NCBI GenBank assembly: GCA_003508835.1
Contig: PUFA01000167.1
Location: 310,001-374,000, forward strand
Direction of reading: 5' to 3'
From: Eonycteris spelaea
Lineage: Eukaryota > Chordata > Mammalia > Chiroptera > Pteropodidae
DNA: 64,000 nt
A program made the translations under genes and the position numbers. Shown here one piece after another: positions 35,575 to 46,020 of this stretch (the stretch's first letter is position 1; each line of letters starts with the position of its first letter). The notes below the pieces were generated by a model. That model ran no database searches. It was not told the origin of the DNA and saw only the letters and a program-made list of their open reading frames with translations.

Positions 35575-36210
35575 GGTGATTTTGACACATGCTACAACAT
35601 GGATGAATCTTGAGTACATAATGCTAAGTGAAATAAGCCAGTAACGGGAAGACAAATACTGTATGATTCCACGGATATAATGGACCTGGAGTAGTGACAT
35701 TCATAGATACTGCCAGCGCCGAGCTGATTAAGCAGGGAAGGCTTTGGTGATGAGATGCCCAGTTGAAAGAATGCACGAGGCGCCGACATGAGAATAAACA
35801 GCAGGCACTGACTTCATTGCGGGGAACACATGCTTCTGGACCACATGGGCTTTAAATATGTCGACGAACAATAGTGGCATTCTGCCACACATGTGTAATA
35901 AACGATAAGCTGAGTCATACTTGCAAAAGTTAGGTGCAGGCGCCTTACTATATTAATGTGACATTGTAAATCCAGAGTTTTACCCCTAGCTGCGAGCCTG
36001 AATCACAGCCACCAGACCTGGGACCCATAGAGACAGAAAGTAGAATGGTGGTTTAGAGAATGGAGTCATGGAGAATTATTGTTTAATAGGTAAAGAGCTC
36101 TTTGGGATGATGACAAAGTTCTAGAAATGGGTGTTGGTGATGGTTGCACAATATGAATGTACTCACTGCTACTGAACTATTAACATTTACAAATATTCTA
36201 CACAATAAAA
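35575..36210 (+). repeat. L1 3' end (sense), interrupted by an insert
   Basis: Left part: GCTACAACATGGATGAATCT, AATGCTAAGTGAAATAAGCC, ATACTGTATGATTCCAC and CATTCATAGATAC. Right part from 36028: ATAGAGACAGAAAGTAGAAT, TTGGTGATGGTTGCACAAT and GAATGTACTCACTGCTACTG. The two halves join perfectly on the L1 consensus once 35711-36027 is removed. Confidence 0.85.
35711..36027 (+). mobile_element. Unidentified 317-bp insert in L1, LTR-like
   Basis: It starts TGCCAGCGCC and ends GGGACCCA, so it has TG...CA ends. It contains about 11 CpG sites (rare elsewhere in the window), a TTTAAATAT box near 35850 and AATAAA at 35898-35903, which would suit a short solo LTR. Flanks TAGATAC (35704-35710) and TAGAGAC (36028-36034) look like an imperfect target duplication. 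No family recognised; no inverted repeats or poly(A) tail. Orientation assumed from the AATAAA. Confidence 0.5.
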
Positions 36211-37160
36211 AATTGAGATCACATAATGTTGCTTTACATTATGTTGATTTATAAACACGGGGAAAATGTCTGATACGTCTCTTATTCATCTTGAGTTCAT
36301 CTTAAGTTCTTTAAAGAAGTTAATCTATTACTGTTCAAAAAGTCATTTATGATTTTTGTATAATATCTTGCCATAGAACTTAACTATCCACAAATAAGTT
36401 ATAATATGCTCTATGTGCATATTATAACTTTGCTCTATATGCTTTGAATGCTTCTACCAAGCCCTAGACAACAAGAAAAGCAATGTTTCCTCCCATAATT
36501 AATTACAGAGAAATCACAGATAGTTAAGTAATTACCTCGATTCTCCTCCTGAGGACACAGGAGCCGAACGTGAAGGAAAGAATGCCCTGAGAGAGAGCAG
36601 CTTCGCAGAGAGTTTAATAGCCTGAGTTCTGGGAAGACTCGAATAGAGTGTTAGAAGGTGTGGGATTTGCCCACAGGATAAACAAGCTTCTCAAAAATAA
36701 AATATTATGCTTTTTCCAAGGAGGCCATAACTGAACTGTGAAAGATTAGGTTGTTGTGATTGTGTCAGAGCTAAGCCTTGAGCCAGCCTAAGTCTGGATA
36801 AAAAGGAGAATCTGAAGTGTTAGGAGAACAGTTAAAAATCCTTTCTGCCCTCAGAAGGGCTTAAAGCTGAGGAGGAAAAAAGGAGATGGAGCTCAGGAAA
36901 TGGTATTTTTAAAATGGCTGTTTATATTTTTTTCAATATGGTTGCATTGTTTATTTTTAAAATTTTAATATAAGAAAAATGTTGTTTTGTGTTTACATAG
37001 TTCTTCAGGTAGCTTATCAACATAGAGTAAATGATAAGGTCCAGCTGCTATGCTTTTAATGGAACAGAAAAACTCAAGGCAGTAGTTTTACAAAAGGTTA
37101 ATGCTGAGTCACAAATGTCTATGACCATACTGAAGTGATGGCTGAATGACACATCCATCT
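36211..37160. other. Intergenic, no element recognised
   Basis: AT-rich at 36220-36440 and 36900-37010, otherwise unique-looking with no support for a gene or named repeat. Confidence 0.5.
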
Positions 37161-37164
37161 TTTT

Positions 37165-37530
37165 GATAGATTGCTTTATCATTCAAAATATTTGTTGCTC
37201 CTCCTTGAGCTCAACTTCCTGCAGGAAGATTTATCTCCCTGGCTGTTGAACTCAGACATAGCCAAATGATTTGCTTTGAGCAATAAATCGTAAGCAGAAG
37301 TGACATGTGTCACTTTGGAGCAGAAACATGAAGAACCAGCATCTGGTTTGCCATGTCTTTTATTCCTCTGCTACAAGACCAGCAACATCCCATAGCTGCT
37401 CTGTGAGCCTGGATCTATGAGTTGAGTTGCAGTGGACCTGTGAGAAACATGTAACATAAACAGGAAATAAACCATTTACTTGGGGCTGTTTGTTCCTTCA
37501 GTATTACTTAGCCTATCCTGACTATTGCAT
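37165..37530 (+). repeat. Interspersed repeat with AATAAA tail, family not assigned
   Basis: TAAGCAGAAGTGACATGTGTC, GTGGACCTGTGAGAAACATG, AGGAAATAAACCATTTACTT, then CTTAGCCTATCCTGACTATT. This end is shared by a common mammalian repeat that I cannot name with certainty. Confidence 0.5.
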
Positions 37531-37664
37531 GTTTCCATCCACATAACAGCGATATCATAAACGTTTATGTAGTGCGTATAACATTTTGCTTAGCCTTCTT
37601 TTTTGCCTAGTTACCCTTTTCCGAAGGCCAGGTTTACATGGTTTTCTTTCCTTAATAACAGAAT

Positions 37665-38060
37665 CACAACTTCATTCCTAGCTGCAGTGTGCTGAATTCC
37701 AGTGATGTGCCTAACCAAGAGTTTGATTAGTCTAAGCTAATCAGAGCAACTCGTTCCTCCTTGGAGGAATTGGTTTAAGGATGAATATGTGACTCAGTTT
37801 GGAACAATGAGATTTAAGAGGAAGCTGCTGGCGAATTCTGATAAGAGCAGCATGGAGAGTTGTTTTTGTCTACTTCCACTTTTAGCTCTGAAAGCTGTAA
37901 TGTAACAAAGTGATACTTGGACCTGTGACTATGAGGATTCACACCAACATGCTGAGAGCTGTGGAGTCAAGGGCGGAAGGAGCTTGGGTTTTTGATGACA
38001 AAATTGAATCACCAAATCAACCTTAGGTCTGCCTACCTGGGCTTCTTAGTGAACTATTAA
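37665..38060 (+). repeat. Interspersed repeat, family not assigned
   Basis: GCTAATCAGAGCAACTCGTT, GATGAATATGTGACTCAG and GAAGCTGCTGGCGAATTC follow a known repeat order. It appears related in opposite orientation to 17085-17545. Confidence 0.4.
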
Positions 38061-38214
38061 TGTCCTTATAGTTTAAGTCTTAAGTCTGATTTTTCTATTG
38101 CTTGCTCCCAAACATATCCTGATAGAAAATGTGTGGACAAAGCATTGTTCACTTGGCCAATTTCACAAGGGGTTTATCCTTATGACTGCCCTAGATAGGC
38201 CTTAGATTAGCAGT

Positions 38215-38243
38215 TTAAAAAAAAAAGAAAAGAAAAGAAATCT
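38215..38243. repeat. A-rich (AAAAG)n tract
   Basis: A10 followed by four AAAAG-type units. Confidence 0.8.
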
Positions 38244-38399
38244 ACAATGGAGGTCAAAGGAACTTAGGAGTTTTACTTCATATGGCTACCTTAGTGCAGC
38301 TCTAAGGACATCCTCTTTGGTGTATGCACTGAATACAGCTCTTAGCTCCCTGTGGCCGTTTGGTGTATAGTCCTGTATCTCTAGGTAGTCCTAGAAGCT

Positions 38400-38830
38400 A
38401 CCTGGGCCTAGTTTTTTTCCCCCTAATGAACAAATAAGATTTTTGGAGACCAAATCCCAATATGAGATTTCTTCAGCAAAAGATAGTCAAGCCAGAAGAG
38501 CCGCCAGTGCCTTTGTATTGAGTGCTATATTGTATCCTAAAGCTGCCTGAAACTTTACTGGAAACAAAAGTAACAAAACAAGCTGTCCTACTTCGGGCGT
38601 CATGAGAAGACAGGGGTCTTTGGAAATGATAATAATGCTGGGAAAAGTAGAAAGCAGCAAGAAAAAGGGAAGGCCAAATATGAGAAGGATTGACTCCATA
38701 CAAGAAGCCATAGGCATGCGTCTACAGGAGCTGAGCAGGGCTGCTGAGGACAGGACATTTTGGACATCACTCATTCATAGGGTTGCCAGGATTTGGAGCT
38801 GACTCAATGGCATGTAACACAAAGCTGCAA
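38400..38830 (+). mobile_element. RTE-clade LINE 3' fragment
   Basis: From 38602 an open frame reads MRRQGSLEMIIMLGKVESSK, then a KKGRPNMRRIDSIQEAIGM stretch, LQELSRAAEDRTFW and SLIHRVARI before stopping. The order G-K-(V/I)-E...(K/R)-G-R-P...R-x-x-D-S-I...L-x-R...D-R-x-x-W-x-x-L-(I/V)-H is the extreme C-terminus of RTE-type (BovB relatives) ORF2. It ends near GAGCTGACTCAATGGCATG, resembling RTE 3' ends. Upstream frames are broken. The family within RTE is not resolved. Confidence 0.6.
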
Positions 38831-41340
38831 CATGAATAGTGCAGGGGACCTCACGGCTTAAGCGTCAAGGAGTAAAGTATTATGGGTGTTTGTCCTCTGA
38901 AGCAAGGATATTCCTCTGCTCCCAGCCACAGTCATGGGAAGCAGCGGCCACCACAGAGTGGACCATGGATGTAGGTAGGTAGGCATCTAAATGCTCAGCA
39001 TAAGTTTGGTCTTTTCATAGTTTCTTGGAACAGCCTCCATTTTGGCTTTCTGTTACCCATTATTTCCAGATGTTCCTTGTTTTTATTTCACAAACCATGT
39101 TTTGCTATTTTTAATCTTTTTCTTATGTCTGTTTGTGGATCCTAGAAAAGTTCTCAGAGATGCGATTATTCTTTAGTTTTCTAGGCCTTTTGTTGTTATC
39201 ATAGCCGAGTATGGCTTCTGGACATGTAAAAGTGTTACTTTAATTTCAGGCTTCTGGAAACATTAATATCTCAACTGTTTTATCTCCATTTTACATATAT
39301 TTCACTTTTGCTAAAAATGTTTTGATACTTGCTTGGTCTCTTTTGATTGTCGGTGTAACCATGTGCTTTGTTTCAACTTGTAAATGTCTTGTACAGGTAT
39401 TTAAATCAATCCTGATAGCTGTTTTGAAAAATTCACTAAAAACAGAGAAATTGCTGTTAAGCGAATACAGTTTTTTCCTGAATGGTCCAAATTTATATAT
39501 ACCAAAATAACTTCCTATTTTTAATGTGTATTATCCAATTTTAATTTGCTTAGCATAAATTAGATAGTTATTGGCTACACTTTTTATATCCTCCATTTTA
39601 TAGTTAGACTGCCCAAAGGTCAAGTTTTGTTGCCACTCAGCGTCTGTGAGTTCTTAGCATTCTTTCTTAGATTTATGCTTCAAATCAGAAAAGTTTTATA
39701 AAAAAAATCTGTTTCTGCACATTGTCTCATAAAATTTTCTTTGGATGGACTAACACACTGAGCTCTTAAGGAGTTTAATAGTTATTTCACCTTGTTGATT
39801 TATTGTGGTCTTTTGTTGTTGGAGCATTTCACTCTTCCATCAGCTCAGAGAAACCTTGAAACATCTGTGCTTGGGAGAAGGATGGTTGCATGGGAATGAA
39901 AAGCACATTTAGCTGCTTGGTAGCTGCATACTGTGTGACAAATAAAAGCGATAGGCTCCTGATGGTCCAGACAGCCATTGGTGTACAAAAGGCTTGGTTT
40001 CTAATAGTCTGTGTATCAGCTGATTGTTTGAGATGCATTTCCCCATGGAAACAAGGTTAAGCAGGGCACTTAGGTTTTTAGGTTCATTCATACAAGCCTG
40101 TTTTCCTCAGAATATAACCAAAGTTCTGTACATTGCAATGAGTGACAGCAGAATATTGCTATTCTTAAGTAGCCAGGAAAGAAATGCAATTGAATAAGAA
40201 AAAAGCTTTAAAAAATATAACTAAATGGGGATGTAGAGAAACATCCTATGACAATTCCAGAAGGGACAGTGGAAGGACAAATGACACTTGTTTCTTTTAT
40301 TATATCAGTTTCCCTTTAAAATAAACAGCTTGATATAGTTTCAAAATATTCTTTAATAAGATTATTATTATTATTTTTTTACAATCAGGCCAAGATGCTA
40401 AATGTTAATTTAATTAAGTTTTAAGAAGTGAAAAACAGTAGCTTTCTTCTTGCTTGAGATAGTTATATTACAGCTACTTTTGATTTAATCAAGTCAAGAG
40501 ACTTTAGTCTCTCTTGGTCCTTTCATCAATTGAACAGATAGATGAGTGTTGATTGCCCAATAAGTGACAGGTGCTGCTCCAGCAGCAAACAGGGGAGACA
40601 AAGGTCTGGTTGGTTGCTTTATAGAGAGAATGAAGAACATCTGTGGGAGAGATTTTCCTGTGGAAATGGGTGGGGAAGAAAAAAGGTGAAAGAAGGGAAT
40701 TACTGAAGGAGTAGATGGGAGACAGAGATTTCCTGAGAAGGAATTAATTCACCTGGAAATAGGAGAAGTCAAGAGGGAAAAGGTAACCCCAAAATGTTGA
40801 ACTCACTGGGGAGAAGAAAAGAAACTAGAGAGGCAAGAACTGATCAGACAGTGATCAGCCCAAGCCAGGGGTGACCAATCACCCCAAACAGCTTGTGTGA
40901 CCTACAGTGAGGAGGAGCAGAGAGCAAATTTCAGTACCAGCAGAGGGAAGGGGCCGTTTTGCAGGATGGATGTTAGAAACTATAAGAAGTGAAGCACAGA
41001 GAAAGAAAAGGTAGACTGATTTGTCAGAGATTTTGCTCAAATAAATTCCATAGTTTCAAAGAGTTAAATCATAAGGGGTAATCTGAGAAATGCCCAGAAG
41101 CTTTTAAGAAGTGGTCCCCACAGAGTGGATTGAAACAGGCTCACAAACTGACAACTTGCTCTCCCTGTTTGCAGCATCCTACAATTGCATTTTTTGGGGG
41201 GGGGGGTAATATATCCTCATTTTCACTTTAAGGAGTCCTCGACATTGGTTTTAAATGTATTTAAAGTAAGGCAGATTCATCCAGTTCCTGTTCCTGCAGA
41301 AAGATGGCCCCACCACACGTAGTTCCCTAAAAGGGTCAGG
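38831..41340. other. Intergenic, no element recognised
   Basis: Mostly unique-looking, AT-rich around 39040-39640 and 40320-40440, purine-rich around 40620-40990. No gene or named repeat supported. A G11 run is at 41196-41206. Confidence 0.5.
41196..41206 (+). repeat. G11 mononucleotide run
   Basis: Eleven consecutive G after a short T run; prone to slippage. Confidence 0.9.
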
Positions 41341-41349
41341 GGAGAACCA

Positions 41350-41570
41350 GGGTTTAAGAGCATAGACTCTAGAGTTGGAATATCTGGATTTGACTCAAAG
41401 GACACAGCCATTTACTCTGGTGTATGACTTTGGGCAAATTACTTAACTTCTATGCACCCCAATTCTTCACATGTAAAATGGCTTAATAATAGCACCTAGA
41501 TCATTGGGTTACTTTGGGAATTGATTGGGTTAATGTATGTGAAGCTCTTAGAAAACATGCCTGCTCCAAG
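41350..41570 (+). repeat. MIR SINE (sense)
   Basis: TTTAAGAGCATAGACTCTAG, TGACTTTGGGCAAATTACTT, TTCACATGTAAAATGGCTTA and GTGAAGCTCTTAGAAAACAT, the sense MIR order from tRNA-related head to core. Confidence 0.8.
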
Positions 41571-42892
41571 TAGTGTTAACTTTAAAAAGCAAAACGAAAT
41601 AAAACTTAAAAAATTCCCACATCAATTACATTAATGAAAACAATAGTGAATAATGCTGCATGCATATTAATTTGCCTTTAAAAACATTTTATAAATGCTT
41701 GCAATCATGTAAATGATTAGAAGCAGGCTCAGTCCACCCCTCGCTCTAAGTCCATCACATTTGAACCATCACATAGTTCTTCACTTCGGGTCCTTGATTA
41801 GGACATATTTGTTGACTGCACTTTGCTATGGCAATGTTAGGAACAACATACATAAGTGCTCTTAATTTTTTACTCAAAGATGGTGATGACTTTTTATCTG
41901 TGTGTGGACGTAGCTGAATTTCTTTTAAGTAGGTCCGTGGAGAAAAAAAACCCTCAGAACTCTCCCTTTCTTTGGATGCCTTTATTCTAGCAGAGTTTAT
42001 CTGGAACAAAAAATTGTCTTTCTGGCCAGATCTGGTCCCACACAGGCCAGTAATATAATCAAAGTTCATCCTTGGGGCATTTCCCACCTGGGCTTTAACC
42101 CCCAGTCAGAGCCCTGTCTCCACAACATACCCCATAACTACCCTCATCCTCAGCTTTGACCTAAGGAAAATCTATATTTGAACTTATTTTAAACAGGTAA
42201 ATGTTAGAAGCCAAACTTACGACTACTCCTAGGTCTGAAAAGCCTGTTTCTTGCCCTTCTCCCAAGGAAGGCCTCCCCTACTTCCTTTTTCTCTCTCCAT
42301 TTAGATAAAATATGCCACCAATTACAAAGGGATTTTCTTAGGGCGTGGGGTGGGGGAGGGTCACTGATAATGAAGCAGACACCAAATGAAATTTTTTTCA
42401 TTAGTTGGGAAGGAAGAAAAGGTAGAAAAAACAAGAGCAACATGGTAGTGGAGAATTAAAGCATAAAACACATTAGAAAGAAGGGGAGTGATTGGGAGTA
42501 GAGAAGAAAGTTAGCTGCTTTTGCGGTGGTGTCATGAGAAGCAAGTTGCATGGGGTGGATTTAGGAAAGGGGTCCACTGGCAGATTTAGAAAGACAGCAG
42601 GGAGGGTTACTAAAATGCCTTAGTCATCAGCACACTGAGGTGACAGCATGCTTATTCAGATGGGGGTGCTGTAGAGATCTTAGGTCAATAGAGGGTAGAG
42701 CTAATTGTTGGGGCAGGCTTGGTTACTTAAGCCAACTGGGAAAGGTCAACACGTGGATAGTCCCAAAGGACGATTGGAGGGATTCTGGAGAGACTCAAAA
42801 GGAACAGTAGGTGTCGCAAAATAAACTAAAGTTTGTTGTTGTTGTTTAGCTTTGTCCCTAAAACAAACCTTCTTGTTCTCTCTATATTCAAA
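41571..42892. other. Intergenic, no element recognised
   Basis: Unique-looking. It contains a G4 motif at 42341-42360 and a 110-aa minus-strand open frame (41755-42087) with no recognisable domain, taken as chance. Confidence 0.5.
42341..42360 (+). other. G-quadruplex motif
   Basis: GGG, GGGG, GGGGG and GGG runs with loops CGT, T and A inside 20 bases. Confidence 0.75.
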
Positions 42893-43525
42893 ACCAAGAC
42901 TTTGTTGGCCCCTGCTGTGTGCCAGGCACATGTACTAGTGCTGGACAAAGACAAAGGAATAAATAAAGCTCTCTGTCCTCAAGAAGCTTACTACCCCCTA
43001 GATAAACTAGAAATTAAAAAAAAAAAAAACTAATGATTGCTAATATTTATTGATCAATCACTATGTGCCAAACACATAATACTGCTATAGATAAATTATT
43101 TTAATTCTCATGACGACCTTATGTAAGAGGTGTTATTATATTATGGATGAGGACGCTGAAGCACACAGAATTTAAGAAACTTTTTTTAAGTTGCATCGCT
43201 TATAAGAAGTCAAGGCAGAATTTAAACCCAATGTATGACTCGGTGTCCATACTGTCAATCACCACATTATATTGTCTACTTGTCATAACAATACCATGTA
43301 ATGAATGCCACCTGTGGCAGAGATGTACATGAAGTACAGGAGGACACATGGGAGATGCACTTGAATCAAAATGGGTTGGGAAGAGAGGGAGAAATTCAGG
43401 GAAGTCATCTAGCTAAGGTGACATGTTACTTAAGTTTTGAAGAAGAAGGAACAATCAATCATGGAGCGTGTATAGCAGGGGGCACAGTGTGGTTAATCTT
43501 ACAGTGCAAGGCCTGAGGAGCCAAT
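42893..43525 (+). repeat. Ancient interspersed repeat split by a MIR
   Basis: The left part has GTGTGCCAGGCACATGTACT and GTCCTCAAGAAGCTTACTAC. The right part has TTCAGGGAAGTCATCTAGC, TAAGGTGACATGTTACTTAA and GTGCAAGGCCTGAGGAGCC. They are in the order of one long mammalian repeat, separated by the MIR at 43033-43250. Family not assigned; possibly L2-related. Confidence 0.5.
43033..43250 (-). repeat. MIR SINE, antisense
   Basis: AATATTTATTGATCAATCAC, TATGTGCCAAACACATAA, TCTCATGACGACCTTATG and GATGAGGACGCTGAAGCAC, antisense MIR. Confidence 0.75.
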
Positions 43526-43849
43526 CCACTGTCCCCTTCATTTCTCAGATTCTAAGCGGTGGATAATGGATTCAAGGCATTAAATAAGGACCAAGATGTG
43601 AGGTTTGCCTAATTACTTCCAAATACAGGACTCCTTGGTGGAGGTTTGGAAAATATAGATAGAAAAGAGAAAATGGGAGATAGGCATATTGCCTTCTTTC
43701 TTGTACCTCAGTCAAAAAAGAATGGAGATTTCAATACAGTTTCTGTGTATAAGGTCAAATATATTAATAAGAAAGAAACTTTTATACTAAAAAGTACTCC
43801 ACAAATATTAGCAAAATAAATCCAAAAATATAAGAATACATCATGACCA

Positions 43850-44030
43850 AGGGTGGTAATGAAGTAATGATGCTAAGTATCTTTTTGTGTGCTGATTGGC
43901 CATATGTATAAGTTCCTTGGAAAAATGTCTAAATCCTTTGTCCATTTTTTAATTGAGCTGCCTTTTTATTGTTCAGTTGTAAGTGTTCTCTACGTCTTCT
44001 GGACACTAGACCCTTATCAGATATATAATT
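43850..44030 (-). repeat. L1 ORF2 fragment, antisense
   Basis: TGATGCTAAGTATCTTTTTG, GTGTGCTGATTGGCCATATG, TCCTTTGTCCATTTTTTAAT and CTAGACCCTTATCAGATATA are antisense L1 landmarks. Confidence 0.85.
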
Positions 44031-44359
44031 CTGTATAATAAAGAATTGGGCTGCCCTTTGTCCCTAGGTCCTCCACCCTTTGGAATTTCCCAGGGATAGC
44101 AGTGTCTTTGTTATTCATGGTGGGCCCCTCAGACCTGATAGTTTGTGCTAATGAGATGATCATGATGGAGCCCCTTAAATTAAAATAAGCTGAATCACTT
44201 TGATAGGAACCATTAGATCACAAAAGTCTATTATTAGCTCGATGGATTATATCCCCTTTCCAGTTACACATCCAAGTTTAGAGATATTATAAATTACATT
44301 TAAATAATAATGATTTGCAATTGATAAATATGGGAAGTTTACCATGTCCATCCAAGTAA

Positions 44360-44703
44360 TGTTAAACAAAGAGGCCACAGGACTAAGGTAGACCTAATAC
44401 CCTAGCAGCCTATGTAAGCAAACCAAAACCTAAGCCGGGAAATGCCTCAAGATTAAGAAATCAAAACCCAAGGACAACCAGTCACAAACAGCCAATGAAA
44501 CTTTCCCCAATAAGGCAGACGCTTAAGCTATAGCCAATCAGATGATTACCTCGTGTTGCTTCCATCTCTTCTCTATAAAAGCCTTTCCCTTAGCTCCTGT
44601 CTGTCGAGTACTCCTAGCCACTTCCAGTTTGGCACTGCAGCTTAAAATAGAGTTTTTGCTCAAAATTTTAATACGCCTCAGCTTATCTTTGATCTATCTA
44701 ACA
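44360..44703 (+). mobile_element. Solo LTR of a class I (gammaretrovirus-like) ERV
   Basis: It runs TGTTAAACAAAG to ATCTAACA with TG...CA ends. Promoter parts are in the right order: CCAAT boxes at 44492 and 44534, TATAAAA at 44574-44580, then CCTGTCTGTCGAGTACTC at the R start, a degenerate poly(A) hexamer in AAAATAGAGTT, and U5 with CGCCTCAGCTTATC. This arrangement is typical of gammaretroviral LTRs. No matching target duplication and no internal genes. Confidence 0.65.
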
Positions 44704-45499
44704 CTTGCCCCTTATATCTCAAAGACAGTTTTAGTCCCCTCAGCCTTCTCAATCCAGGCACAATAACTCAATTCTAAGGCTTTTTTCCATTTCTTTAATA
44801 ATTCTGCGGTAGTTTTTGCAATGTTTAGGTCATCATGTCCTGTTAAATTATACAGATGGGCCCTAAATTCATGTTGTGTAGCAATTCCTTAGTGTGGTAT
44901 GTTATCCGAGGTTAAAATAGGCCTTTTTTCAGATAAGTGATATGTTGGCTGGCATATAGGTGCACTCAGCGTAAGTAGAAAGCATGTATACTTGACTTCT
45001 TTTTTTTTTTGCTTCTTAGACTTAGTATTGAACAGCAATCAGCTGTCTGTAAAAATAAAACCTTTGTGTACATGGAGAGCCGATGACTTCACCGGGTTTA
45101 GAAGGACTACATTTTCCACCTTGCCCTGACATTTAGAGTCATCCTCCTTGCCCTGAAGTGTTCCGTTTCTTCTGGTTACCTGATCGCCATAAAGATATTG
45201 TTTTGAACATTCAGTCTTCTGGGTATAAAGGGAGAAACTATGAGTTCAGGTGCATATCGCAGTTTAGACCATAGATTGCAATAGATGTGTGTGAATTTGC
45301 CAATACTTTGACTTTAATCCGTCTTTCCTCTCAAAGATCAGTGAAACTACAGTGACAATATAGCAGCAAATTCGCCAAAAGAAAAGCATGGCATTCAGGG
45401 TTCACATTCCTGAGAGATCACTACAGATCTATGACAATGCAGAGGAATTTAAATTTGTTGAAGAACACTTTCTTGACAGAGCTAGAGGCTGCTGCAGCT
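44704..45499. other. Intergenic, no named element
   Basis: Contains a T10 run near 45001 and an open frame from 45388 whose first 37 codons I cannot identify. The frame continues into the RPS11 pseudogene in the wrong phase, so it is not a gene. Confidence 0.5.
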
Positions 45500-46020
45500 C
45501 TCCTGTTTTCAGAGGCCTGGAAGATGACAGACGTTCAGATTGTGCATGCCTACGGAAAGCTGCCAGCCTTATTTCAAAATAAGATGAGGGTTCTGCTGGG
45601 AGAAACTGACAAGGAGAAGCTCCCTTGATATTACAGCAGTCCGGGCTTCGGACACCACGGAGACCTTCAAGGGCACCTACACTGACACGAAAAGCCCCCT
45701 AACTGGTGATGTCTCTGTCAGAGGACAGATCCTGTCAGGCATGGTAACTAAGATGAAGATGCAAGAGGGCCGTTGTCATCCCTGAGACTACTTCCACTGC
45801 ATTCAAAAGTACAAACACTTCAAAAAGCTCCACAAGAACATGTCCATGCACCTGTCCCCTTGATTCTGGACATCCATCAAGGTAGGCGAGTGCCCATCCC
45901 TGAACAGACTGTATGCTTTTCAGTGGTCACCAAGGCCACCAGCACCGAGAAGCAATTACAGAAGGTCTGAGACTTGGATGCTTGCCCACTCCCACAAACA
46001 AAGTTATTTCTCATTAAAAA
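45500..46020 (+). pseudogene. RPS11: RPS11 processed pseudogene
   Basis: Intronless copy of the 40S ribosomal protein S11 mRNA. It has a remnant of the pyrimidine-rich 5' UTR (CCTGTTTTCAGAGG), then ATG at 45524 and [19 protein letters not shown], with [11 protein letters not shown]. After that a stop replaces an Arg codon. Further pieces are KMKMQ, the ATGTCCATGCACCTGTCCCC block, the KVTKA-like block and the terminal TGA at 45968-45970. RPS11 3' UTR follows (AAAGTTATTTCTCATT) and then A6. Stops, indels and many replacements show it is dead. No introns plus an A-tail means L1-mediated retroposition. Confidence 0.92.

Noticed and set aside
41755..42087. 110-aa minus-strand open frame
   Set aside because: No recognisable domain, promoter or splice context; consistent with chance.
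44360..44703. Intact endogenous retrovirus around the LTR
   Set aside because: No gag, pol or env sequence flanks it; it is a solo LTR.
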